Source of the DNA: Chitinophaga eiseniae
GTDB taxonomy: Bacteria > Bacteroidota > Bacteroidia > Chitinophagales > Chitinophagaceae
Assembly: GCF_900167135.1 (NCBI RefSeq)
Contig: NZ_FUWZ01000002.1
Location: forward strand, 1,824,651 to 1,888,650
Length of the DNA stretch: 64,000 nucleotides
Direction of reading: 5' to 3'
Positions 35,592 to 43,259 of this stretch are shown here, piece by piece. A program made the translations under genes and the position numbers. Position 1 is the stretch's first letter. Every line of letters begins with the position of its first letter. The notes beneath the pieces were generated by a model. The model was not told where the DNA came from. It saw nothing but the letters and a program-made list of their open reading frames with translations, and did not search any database.

Positions 35592-36251
35592 ATGGCAAAG
35601 AAAATTTCAACAGGCGACATTTTTTACTGGAAACAGGAAGGGCATCCCCGCTATATTTTTGGCAGGGTGCTGTTTGATGTGGACCGGCAGCTGAAAAATG
35701 TAATCGTCGATAAAGAGAGTTATTTTAACAGTTATGCCGGTTGCCAGCTGGTCGAAATATTTAAAGGAATATATGCTTCCACCTCTCCTCCTGATAACCC
35801 GGAGATATTGATCCCAAGGGTGTTTGTTTTTCGTATGGACCTGAAGAGCCATCAGATGGAATGTGGAAAAGCCGGATACAAGGAAGTAGATATTACCAAA
35901 GTAGAGTTTCCGGAGGTCGTAGGGAATGCTTACAATGAGGTGAGACTGATGAGAGGTGAATTGTATTTCCGTACCGCGATAAAAGATGCCGTGGCGTATC
36001 CTGGCATACTGCCGGGAGCGGAGTTTCCGGCGGTGATACTGGACGCGGCATTGGCACTACAGGGGAGAGAGGATTTAATAGAAGGGGAATATTATCCCGA
36101 AAGCCTCACAGACCTGGACCTGCATTACCATCCGGATTTACGGCAGAAGATTTACCATGACCTGAAAATAAGTCCCGATGTCAGTTATTATGAACTGGCG
36201 AAAGAAATGGGGCGGGATTTGGAGCGGTTGTATGCAGTACATAAAAAATAG
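35592..36251 (+). CDS. Imm26-like protein
   Basis: This is a 219-residue soluble protein without signal peptide or membrane helix. The first 40 residues, including TGDIFYWKQEG and YIFGRVLFDVD, resemble the opening of the Imm26 immunity-protein family, where a GDIFxIPL-like strand is followed by GRVL. The C-terminal part is acidic and helical, with a tandem of ESLTDLDLHYHPDLRQKIYHD-like segments near residue 175. Imm26 members often protect against polymorphic toxins, but many occur alone, and no toxin gene is next to it. The next gene is a tailspike-like protein, which does not look like a toxin. The function is tentative. Confidence 0.5.
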   Translation: MAKKISTGDIFYWKQEGHPRYIFGRVLFDVDRQLKNVIVDKESYFNSYAGCQLVEIFKGIYASTSPPDNPEILIPRVFVFRMDLKSHQMECGKAGYKEVDITKVEFPEVVGNAYNEVRLMRGELYFRTAIKDAVAYPGILPGAEFPAVILDAALALQGREDLIEGEYYPESLTDLDLHYHPDLRQKIYHDLKISPDVSYYELAKEMGRDLERLYAVHKK

Positions 36252-36316
36252 CTTCGGCGCGCAGGTATGATGCGTAGTGGTCTGTTATCTTAGTTTGGTA
36301 ACCAAATTGATGTAGT

Positions 36317-38401
36317 ATGACAACAGAGACAATCAGTATTTTAAAGACCACCGCCAGTACCCAACAAAATGAGCATTCCTTTGTACTCGGTTATTATGCC
36401 GCAGGTGATGGTGGCGGAGGTGATTTCTATTGGGATAACACTTCCGATCAGGGAAACAACGATGGCACCATTATTTCGGTTGCAGGTCAGGGAAGGTGGA
36501 AACGGCTCGTGACAGGCGGCAGCATTAATGTGAAATGGTTTGGCGCGAAAGGCGATGGAGTATACAACGATACGGATGCCATTGCTAAAGCTGCAAAAAT
36601 TATTGAAGATAATGATGGTGGAACGTTGATTTTTCCCGGAGGCACTTACCTGGTGGGAGGGCAGCTTTCCGGCCAGCCGGGCATATACCTGGCACCGAAA
36701 CCTATTGTTTCAATTGCCAATTGTAAGGGAAATGTGAGCATTATTGCTGAGGGATGTAAAATTAAGTTTGTATCGGGTTTGAAGTTCGGCACCTTCGATC
36801 CTGCAACAGGGGCACCGTACTTTCCGCCGCTCCCTTTTCATATATCATCTTACAGGGCGGATATTGGCTCCTTTATTGACCTGGAAAATAATAGTAATGT
36901 TTCTGTATCGGGTTTCACTATTGATGGAAATATCCAGCAACAGATTATTGGTGGCGCATGGGGAGATGCTGGCTATCAGTGCCGGCATATTGGTGTGCGT
37001 TGCCTGGGAAATGTTTCGGTGGAAATATCCGATGTGGTAGCAGAAAACTTCGGCCTCGACGGGGTATACCTGGCACAAAATGTAGGCTTTTCTGAAACCG
37101 GCAACCACACCAGCAGTATTCTGGACAATGTCACTTGTCAGTACGCGGGGCGTAACGGATTATCCATTGTGGGCGGTACCCATCTAACAGCGAGATGTAG
37201 TAAGTTTAATCACACAGGAAATGGTATTATACCGACATCTGCACCGGGAGCCGGTGTGGATATTGAACCGGAAGAGCAATACATCGGGGAGGTCGTATTC
37301 AATAATTGTGAGTTTATCAATAACGAGCGCGTAGGGTTGCTCGCATTGGCGCATGCTACAAATATTAAGATCGAGAACTGTTTGTTTTGGGCCATCAATG
37401 GTTTAGCTGCGGAGTGCCACAGTGACAGGCTACACTTCGCTGATTGTACCATTTACGGAAGCGTATCCCTTTCTCCATATACAGAAATAAAAGAGGTGAG
37501 TAACTTTTTGAAGTTTACCAGGTGTCATTTTGAAGACAGAAAACACCCGGTATATGGTGGGAATCAGTCAGGCAAGCCTATGCTGACAAACAACGGCTGC
37601 CTTATTGATGCCTGTACGTTTAAATATACCAATAGCAATATGATTGCTAATAACACCACGATGGCTATCAACGTGAACCTGAGCTATATTACCGATTCCT
37701 TTCTGATATTTTCAGACAACAACAGGCCTGACGGGTCTGCCATCTTGCAGCTGTTCAAAACCAAGTTCTCCCGTTTTACCGTTATAAATGATCTGCCTGC
37801 GCAGCCTGTCAATGGCTATTATATTAGTGATAATGGGAACAATACCTTGGAGGATTACTGCGAAGGGGACTCGACTATCATCTCCACGACAGCTGGTAAC
37901 AACATATTCTGGCAATCCGTTTCTGGAAAGAAGACATCTCTGTATAAAAGCGGGAACCTGTCACTGAGTGAAAAATCTGTGACCCTGAGCGCAAATTATA
38001 CCTGTACCGATATGGGGCATGAAAAAGTGTTCATAGATGCAAGCGGTGCAACAAGAGTGGTAACACTGCCGGCTGCCAGGGTGCTCAACACCGGCTATTG
38101 CAAGACTATCAAGAAGATTGACAGTACCGGCAACGCTGTTACAATTAATTGTTTCAGCGGAGATGTCATCCCGGAATTGGCGGCGGCCACAGTGTCATTA
38201 TTGGGTACAGGGGATTTAATTACGTTGCAGGTAGTCTCAAACGGAGCCTGGAGAATTGTAGGCAGCATGATTAAAGCCGGGACCTCACCCGATTCAGCAC
38301 TATCAGCCGGAACTAGTTATTCCCAAACGCAGGTACAGGGCATCCTGAACGAACTGAGAGACCTGAAACTTAAATTGCGTACAGCCAGGATATTGTCCTG
38401 A
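36317..38401 (+). CDS. Tailspike-like pectate-lyase-3 beta-helix protein without signal peptide
   Basis: This is a 694-residue protein. Near residues 72-115 it has the pattern VKWFGAKGDGVYNDTDAI followed by GGTLIFPGGTY, the entry to the Pectate_lyase_3/GH28-related beta-helix found in phage tailspikes and some secreted enzymes. Beta-helix coils rich in Asn and Ile run to about residue 540. After about residue 555 comes a small beta-domain (VTLPAARVLNTGYCKTIKK, then NAVTINCF and GDLITLQVVSNGAWRIVG) like those ending phage tail fibres, and then a helical tail of about 25 residues. There is no signal peptide. It lies close to a tRNA gene. A phage-derived tail protein or contractile-device fibre is the best guess. 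Confidence 0.6.
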   Translation: MTTETISILKTTASTQQNEHSFVLGYYAAGDGGGGDFYWDNTSDQGNNDGTIISVAGQGRWKRLVTGGSINVKWFGAKGDGVYNDTDAIAKAAKIIEDNDGGTLIFPGGTYLVGGQLSGQPGIYLAPKPIVSIANCKGNVSIIAEGCKIKFVSGLKFGTFDPATGAPYFPPLPFHISSYRADIGSFIDLENNSNVSVSGFTIDGNIQQQIIGGAWGDAGYQCRHIGVRCLGNVSVEISDVVAENFGLDGVYLAQNVGFSETGNHTSSILDNVTCQYAGRNGLSIVGGTHLTARCSKFNHTGNGIIPTSAPGAGVDIEPEEQYIGEVVFNNCEFINNERVGLLALAHATNIKIENCLFWAINGLAAECHSDRLHFADCTIYGSVSLSPYTEIKEVSNFLKFTRCHFEDRKHPVYGGNQSGKPMLTNNGCLIDACTFKYTNSNMIANNTTMAINVNLSYITDSFLIFSDNNRPDGSAILQLFKTKFSRFTVINDLPAQPVNGYYISDNGNNTLEDYCEGDSTIISTTAGNNIFWQSVSGKKTSLYKSGNLSLSEKSVTLSANYTCTDMGHEKVFIDASGATRVVTLPAARVLNTGYCKTIKKIDSTGNAVTINCFSGDVIPELAAATVSLLGTGDLITLQVVSNGAWRIVGSMIKAGTSPDSALSAGTSYSQTQVQGILNELRDLKLKLRTARILS

Positions 38402-38422
38402 GAAACCTACCGGGCGCTATAT

Positions 38423-38454
38423 TTTGGGGTACACTGGGGTACATTTTGGGGACA
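38423..38454. repeat. Three short direct repeats next to the tRNA gene
   Basis: TTTTGGGGTACA, TGGGGTACA and TTTTGGGGACA follow one another with 9-12 base spacing, just after the tailspike-like stop codon and about 115 bases from the tRNA-Arg gene. Short direct repeats next to a tRNA can be arm-type sites for a tyrosine integrase. No integrase gene is present in the window. Confidence 0.4.
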
Positions 38455-38517
38455 TTTTTGCTTAATTTCTCTTTACTCCCCTTTACCGCTCTTTCCTCTG
38501 AAACCCACGCCCATAAA

Positions 38518-38555
38518 TGAAAAACGCCCAAACCTAGTAAAGCTAAGTTTGGGCG
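38518..38555 (-). terminator. Intrinsic terminator of the tRNA-Arg gene
   Basis: On the - strand CGCCCAAAC and GTTTGGGCG form a perfect nine-base stem, followed by TTTTTCATTT. It begins 14 bases downstream of the tRNA 3' end. Confidence 0.8.
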
Positions 38556-38569
38556 AATTAATGTTTTAG

Positions 38570-38641
38570 TAGCCTCGTCAAGAATCGAACTTGAATCTGG
38601 AGCTTCGGAAACTCTTATACTATCCATTGTACTACGAGGCC
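38570..38641 (-). tRNA. tRNA-Arg (anticodon CCG)
   Basis: The - strand folds as a full cloverleaf of 72 bases. Acceptor GGCCTCG pairs with CGAGGCT (one G-T wobble) and the discriminator base is A. The D arm is GTAC/GTAT, the anticodon loop is TTCCGAA giving anticodon CCG, and the T arm TCAAG/CTTGA closes TTCGATT. The anticodon stem has four pairs, one of them G-T, and an A-C mismatch at positions 27-43. CCA is not encoded. A terminator follows. Confidence 0.85.
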
Positions 38642-38689
38642 AAAAGGGAACGCGAAGTTACATTTTCTCCTGAATAATCCCAAATTACA

Positions 38690-39256
38690 TTAAAGATTGA
38701 TATTACTTTTAAAAATTTTTACAGCGATAGCCAGCAGGATCACCCCGAAAAATTTACGCAGCACCATCAGTCCGGCCTTTCCCAGCAGGCGTTCTATGTA
38801 GTTAAGGCTCTTTAAAACCAGGAAAACGATCAGCAGGTTCAGCACGATACCGGCGAAGATATTATACTCCCCGAAGTTGGCTTTGAGCGACATGATGGTG
38901 GTCAGGGTGCCGGAACCAGCGATCATCGGGAAAGCTATGGGGACGATACTGCCGGATTTAACGTCCTGGCCGCTCTTGAAAAGTTCAAGCCCCAGGATCA
39001 TTTCCAGGCCGATCACGAAGATAACAATGGAGCCGGCTACCGCAAACGAATGCACGTCTACGCTGAACAGCCGGAGGAACTGCTCGCCTACCAGCAGGAA
39101 CAGCACCATCAGGAAGCCGGAAGCAAGCGTGGCCTTGCCGGCGTCGATATGCCCCAGCTTCTCCTTCAAAGATACCAGCACTGGGATGGAGCCAACAATA
39201 TCTATAACGGCAAACAGTGTGAACGCGATGGCTAGAATTTGGTCGATACTGAACAT
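38690..39256 (-). CDS. marC: MarC-family integral membrane protein
   Basis: This is a 188-residue inner-membrane protein with about six hydrophobic helices, such as ILAIAFTLFAVIDIVGSIPVL at the start. The family signature with conserved Asp, Pro and Gly in the first helix, and PIAFPMIAGSGTLTTIMSL near residue 105, is clear. MarC/YhgN proteins have no established transport substrate, and the name reflects an old and withdrawn link to multiple antibiotic resistance. The gene is divergent from the XRE-cupin regulator, with a -7 box only four bases before its start codon. Confidence 0.88.
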   Translation of the reverse strand: MFSIDQILAIAFTLFAVIDIVGSIPVLVSLKEKLGHIDAGKATLASGFLMVLFLLVGEQFLRLFSVDVHSFAVAGSIVIFVIGLEMILGLELFKSGQDVKSGSIVPIAFPMIAGSGTLTTIMSLKANFGEYNIFAGIVLNLLIVFLVLKSLNYIERLLGKAGLMVLRKFFGVILLAIAVKIFKSNINL

Positions 39257-39260
39257 GCGG

Positions 39261-39268
39261 CAAATATA
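39261..39268 (-). promoter_or_regulatory. -7 box of marC
   Basis: On the - strand this reads TATATTTG, a perfect match to the Bacteroidota -7 consensus TAnnTTTG, four bases before the marC ATG. The mRNA would be nearly leaderless. A -33 TTTG is not evident. Confidence 0.55.
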
Positions 39269-39295
39269 TAACGTAATGCATTAGCTTTCTCTCCC

Positions 39296-39303
39296 TATAT
39301 TTG
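39296..39303 (+). promoter_or_regulatory. -7 box of the XRE-cupin regulator gene
   Basis: TATATTTG matches TAnnTTTG exactly and ends 17 bases before the ATG at 39321. Together with the - strand box at 39261-39268 it forms a divergent promoter pair for the regulator and marC. Confidence 0.6.
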
Positions 39304-39320
39304 TCCCAAGACCGACCTAT

Positions 39321-39905
39321 ATGACCGAGGATATTATTATTCAGATCAGTAACAGGATCAAAGAAAAGCGGAAAGCCAAAGGCATTACCATACAGGAACT
39401 GGCTGATAAGGCGGAAGTCAGCAAAGGCCTTATCTCTCAGATCGAGAACAACCGCACCGTGCCTTCCCTGCTGGTGCTCATCAATATCATCCGCGCGCTA
39501 AACCTCGACCTGAATGAATTTTTCAATGAAATAGACCAGCAGTCGCAACAGGCCAAGGTCATCATCAAACAGAAATCCTCCTACCAGGAGTTTGAAAAGG
39601 AGCCAGCCAAAGGGTTTCAGTATAAAAGAATACTCACCAAAAACGTCAAACATTTCCCGGTGGATATCGTTATGCTGGAACTGAAAAAAGGAGCCCGCCG
39701 TTCCCAGGTCGTTAAAACCGACGCCTATGAATATAAATACATCATCAAAGGCAAAGTGGAATACCTGATCGATAACGAAAAATATATCCTCGAAGAAGGT
39801 GACTCCCTCTTCTTCGACGGCCGCCTGGGCCATAAACCCGCTAATATCGGCGAAGAAACCGCGCAGATCCTCGTCGTTTATTTCTTCCTCGAATCAGAGA
39901 AATAG
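39321..39905 (+). CDS. XRE-family transcriptional regulator with C-terminal cupin domain
   Basis: This is a 194-residue one-component regulator. Residues about 8-65 are a Cro/C1-type helix-turn-helix (IKEKRKAKGITIQELADKAE, then SKGLISQIENNRTVPSLLVL). Residues about 110-190 form a small cupin barrel (YKYIIKGKVEYLIDNEKY, GDSLFFDGRLGHKPANIG), which in this architecture binds a small ligand. It sits 124 bases upstream of a susC gene. That gap carries tandem CTTAAC repeats found again before the DUF5690 transporter gene, so the regulator probably controls both. The ligand is unknown and is perhaps the imported nutrient or a derivative. Confidence 0.88.
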   Translation: MTEDIIIQISNRIKEKRKAKGITIQELADKAEVSKGLISQIENNRTVPSLLVLINIIRALNLDLNEFFNEIDQQSQQAKVIIKQKSSYQEFEKEPAKGFQYKRILTKNVKHFPVDIVMLELKKGARRSQVVKTDAYEYKYIIKGKVEYLIDNEKYILEEGDSLFFDGRLGHKPANIGEETAQILVVYFFLESEK

Positions 39906-39931
39906 TAAACTTTTTTGACCTATTATATACA

Positions 39932-39992
39932 AATACTTAACGTTAAATTTAGTATATCTTAACATTTCCATCATATTCGAACCTAACCTTTG
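39932..39992 (+). promoter_or_regulatory. Predicted operator and promoter of the second susCD operon
   Basis: Two CTTAAC copies at 39936 and 39958 lie 22 bases apart, each with AT-rich flanks (AATACTTAAC, then AGTAT-N2-CTTAACA). ACCTTTG at 39986-39992 is a -7-like box 28 bases after the second copy. The same parts at the same spacings occur at 44955-45015 before the DUF5690 gene; by hand count 42 of 61 aligned bases match without gaps. The second CTTAAC falls where a -33 box would be, so a bound regulator could compete with or replace sigma contacts. Confidence 0.65.
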
Positions 39993-40029
39993 CATGGTAA
40001 TCAACATTACCCCCTTAATCTAAATTGCC

Positions 40030-43000
40030 ATGCAAGCAAACCTACGACAGGCACTTACGAAGTTATGTGCCCTGCTACTGCTGTTGCTGAACGTATCTAC
40101 AGCAACAGCACAACAAGCCGTTACCGGAAAAGTCCTTTCGGCCGACGATCACCAGCCGGTCATCGGCGCTACCGTGAAGGTAACCGGCGCCAACAGAGGA
40201 GCAGTCACCGATGCCAACGGTAACTTCAGCATCACCGCCAGCGGCACAGATATCCTCGAAGTAAGCTCCATCGGCTTCCTGACGGGTAAATTCCCGGTCA
40301 ACAACCACAACTTCCTCTCCATCGTCCTGCAGACAGACAAAAAAGCGCTGGATGAAGTAGTGGTAACGGCACTGGGCATACGTAAAGAAGTGAAACGCGT
40401 AGGCTACGCGGTACAGGAAGTCAAAGGCGCCGATCTTGTGAAAGCCAGGGAACCCAATCCCATCAACGGGCTGGTAGGTAAAGTGGCCGGCCTCACCGTA
40501 GGAGCCTCGGCGGAACTCCTGGCCGCCCCCATGGTACAGCTCCGCGGTAATAACATCAACCTCTACGTGGTGGACGGCGTACCTATCAACTCCGATACCT
40601 GGAATATCTCCCCGGACGATATCGAAAGTTACACCGTCCTGAAAGGTGCTACAGCCTCCGCCCTCTACGGTTCCCGCGGCCTCAACGGCGCCATCATGAT
40701 CACTACCAAAAAAGGCTCCAGGGACAAAAGAGGCTACGCTATCGAATTCAATTCCAGCACCATGTTCGAAAGAGGCTTCAACGCCATTCCCAAAGTACAG
40801 GACCTCTACGGCCCCGGCGATCACGGTAAATACGCGTTCGTAGACGGTAAAGGCGCCGGCGTCAACGATGCCGACTACGACGTATGGGGACCGAAATTTG
40901 AAGGCCAGCTCATTCCGCAATACGACAGCCCTATTGATCCCGCTACCGGCAAACGCACCGGTACCCCCTGGACAGCCCGCGGGAAAAACAACCTGCAACG
41001 CTTCCTCCGCACCGGCATGCTCAGCACCAACAACCTCGCCGTTTCGGCACATACTGAGAAAGCCGACCTGCGCTTCTCTCTGTCTAATTCCTACCAGAAA
41101 GGCATCGTTCCCAATACCTCGCTCGATATCGTCAATTTCAATATCTCCGCAGGCTATAGCTTTTCCCCCAAACTGCGACTGGAAGGCTACCTGAACTATA
41201 ACCGCCAGGCCAGCGATAACTTCCCGGATGTGACGTACGGCCCCAACAGCCTTATCTATAACACCGTTATCTGGGCAGGCGCCGACTGGAGCATGGACGA
41301 CATGCGCAACTACTGGCAGCCGGGCAAAGAAGGCATTCAGTCCATCTACGCTGAATACCAGCGTTATCACAACCCCTGGTTCATGGCCTACGAATGGCTG
41401 CGCGGTCATCATAAAACAGATCTGAACGGCTACGCTAAACTGACCTACAAACTGTCAGACAAGCTGGAACTCATGGCCCGCACGCAGGTCACCAGCTATG
41501 ATCTTGTCCGCACGGAGAAAATGCCCTATTCCGCCCACCCTTACGGCCGCGAAGAAGGCAAAGGCGACTACCGGGAAGACAAACGCTCCCTGTACGAAAA
41601 CAATACCGACGTGATGCTGTCCTATGCCAATGTATTTCCGCACAAAATAGGTATCCGTGCATCCGTAGGCGGTAACGCGCGTTCGTATAAATATAATTCC
41701 AGCTTCGTTTCCACCAGCTACCTCAACGCACCGGGATGGTATGGCTTCGGAAACTCCCGCGATCCATTGTTTGCTACCAGCTACAGCGCACCCATGCTGG
41801 TGCTCAGCGCCTACGGCTATGTGGACATCGACCTGGGCAAATACGCTACAGTGTCCCTGACCGACAGGCTGGACAAAGCATCCAACCTGCCCGTAACACA
41901 CAACACCTATTCTTACCCTTCCGTATCCCTCAGCACCGTGGTGTCTGACTATGTACACCTGCCGGAAGTGATCTCTTTCCTCAAATTCCGTGGCTCCTAT
42001 GCCAACGTGAAAGGCGGCTTTACAGTACCGACCATCGGCGCCACCCCGGAAGCCAGCTATCCGCTGGGTTATGGTACGGAATACCAGTCCTCGTACGACG
42101 GTCCCCGCTATAACACGCCCGTGTACAGCGTGTCCCCGGTATATGGCAACCAGGCCGCGGCCTATTATGCCCGCGTGATTGCCAACCCCGACCTGCAGCC
42201 GTTTACCAGTAAAGTAACAGAAGTGGGCATGGATATCCGCTTCCTGAAAAACCGTATCGGCGTAGACGCTACTTACTTCTCCAACCTCAACGGCCCGCGC
42301 ATCTATTCCCTGCTGCTGGCCCCCAGCACCGGCTATTCCGACTATCTCGTGAATGGGGTGAACACCCGCAAAACCGGTTATGAAGTATCCGTAAACGCTA
42401 CCCCCATCAAGAACACCCGCGGGCTCACCTGGACGGTAACCGCCAACTGGGCCACCTTCCAGGAGAAATACGTGAGCATCTACGGAGACCAGACAAAACT
42501 GAACGCCTACATCGGCGCAGGCGACCGGGTGGATAGATTCTTCGGGACCAAATTCGTCAGAACGCCGGACGGCCAGATCATCAACGGCCCCGATGGCCGC
42601 CCCATCGTGAATCCCACGCAGCAATACCTCGGTAACGCCAGCGCCGACTGGGTATGGGGCATCAATAACAGCTTCCGGTACAGAGGCTTCAATCTCAGCT
42701 TCCAGTTCGATGGCCGCGTAGGCGGACAGATGATCGACTATATTCAGCAGCAGACTTTCCGTGGCGGCCGTAATATTCTTACCACAGAAGGCGCCATGGG
42801 AGATGCCCGCTACCAGGACTATAAAGGCGTGAAGTCATGGCAGGGGGAAGGAGTGGTGATCACCAACAATGTCCCCATCCAGTATGATAACAACGGTAAT
42901 GTTACGAACGCAGATAAACTGCAGTTTGCTCCTAACACTACCAAAACTTTCCTGCAGGATTATATCAGCGTATACTATAAAACCAACGAAGCAAACCTGA

Positions 43001-43239
43001 TCAGTAAAACTTTTGCCAAACTGAGAGAAGTGACACTGGGCTACACCCTGCCGGAAAGCCTGTTGAAAGGTACTTTCATCCGTTCGGCCAATGTTTCTTT
43101 CGTGGGCAGGAACCTCCTGTATTTTGCCAAAAATAAAGATGTGGACCTGGACCAGTACCCCGGCGCCGACCAGGGTTCTTCCACCCTGCAAACACCGACT
43201 ACGCGCCGGTTTGGCTTTAATGTTAATCTCACTTTCTGA
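40030..43239 (+). CDS. susC: SusC/RagA-family TonB-dependent outer-membrane transporter
   Basis: This is a 1069-residue SusC homologue. A signal peptide (residues about 1-28, ending ATAQQ) precedes a carboxypeptidase-regulatory-like domain (VTGKVLSADDHQPVIGATV), a plug (LVGKVAGLTVGASAELLAAP, RGNNINLYVVDGVPIN, GATASALYGSRGLNGAI) and a barrel that ends TRRFGFNVNLTF. The plug differs from the first SusC in lacking the usual Gly-rich SGxPG turn. It is followed after 20 bases by its SusD partner and preceded by a predicted operator for the XRE-cupin regulator. No degradative enzymes flank it, so a small or pre-digested substrate is likely. Confidence 0.93.
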   Translation: MQANLRQALTKLCALLLLLLNVSTATAQQAVTGKVLSADDHQPVIGATVKVTGANRGAVTDANGNFSITASGTDILEVSSIGFLTGKFPVNNHNFLSIVLQTDKKALDEVVVTALGIRKEVKRVGYAVQEVKGADLVKAREPNPINGLVGKVAGLTVGASAELLAAPMVQLRGNNINLYVVDGVPINSDTWNISPDDIESYTVLKGATASALYGSRGLNGAIMITTKKGSRDKRGYAIEFNSSTMFERGFNAIPKVQDLYGPGDHGKYAFVDGKGAGVNDADYDVWGPKFEGQLIPQYDSPIDPATGKRTGTPWTARGKNNLQRFLRTGMLSTNNLAVSAHTEKADLRFSLSNSYQKGIVPNTSLDIVNFNISAGYSFSPKLRLEGYLNYNRQASDNFPDVTYGPNSLIYNTVIWAGADWSMDDMRNYWQPGKEGIQSIYAEYQRYHNPWFMAYEWLRGHHKTDLNGYAKLTYKLSDKLELMARTQVTSYDLVRTEKMPYSAHPYGREEGKGDYREDKRSLYENNTDVMLSYANVFPHKIGIRASVGGNARSYKYNSSFVSTSYLNAPGWYGFGNSRDPLFATSYSAPMLVLSAYGYVDIDLGKYATVSLTDRLDKASNLPVTHNTYSYPSVSLSTVVSDYVHLPEVISFLKFRGSYANVKGGFTVPTIGATPEASYPLGYGTEYQSSYDGPRYNTPVYSVSPVYGNQAAAYYARVIANPDLQPFTSKVTEVGMDIRFLKNRIGVDATYFSNLNGPRIYSLLLAPSTGYSDYLVNGVNTRKTGYEVSVNATPIKNTRGLTWTVTANWATFQEKYVSIYGDQTKLNAYIGAGDRVDRFFGTKFVRTPDGQIINGPDGRPIVNPTQQYLGNASADWVWGINNSFRYRGFNLSFQFDGRVGGQMIDYIQQQTFRGGRNILTTEGAMGDARYQDYKGVKSWQGEGVVITNNVPIQYDNNGNVTNADKLQFAPNTTKTFLQDYISVYYKTNEANLISKTFAKLREVTLGYTLPESLLKGTFIRSANVSFVGRNLLYFAKNKDVDLDQYPGADQGSSTLQTPTTRRFGFNVNLTF

Positions 43240-43259
43240 TCCGCTTAAACACGCATTGT

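Noticed and set aside
35592..38401. Toxin-immunity pair made of the Imm26-like and tailspike-like genes
   Set aside because: The large protein is a beta-helix with a fibre-like end and shows no toxin domain or secretion signal, and the gene order (immunity first) is not the usual one.
38370..38627. 85-codon - strand frame covering the tRNA and repeats
   Set aside because: It overlaps the tRNA-Arg gene and its terminator, and the product resembles nothing.
40075..41412. Long 445-codon open frame on the - strand inside the second susC gene, and another of 389 codons at 41455-42624
   Set aside because: Both lie opposite a clear SusC sequence with strong codon bias, which keeps the opposite frame open. 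Their products have no recognisable domains and are rich in Gly, Val and His in a way typical of antisense frames.
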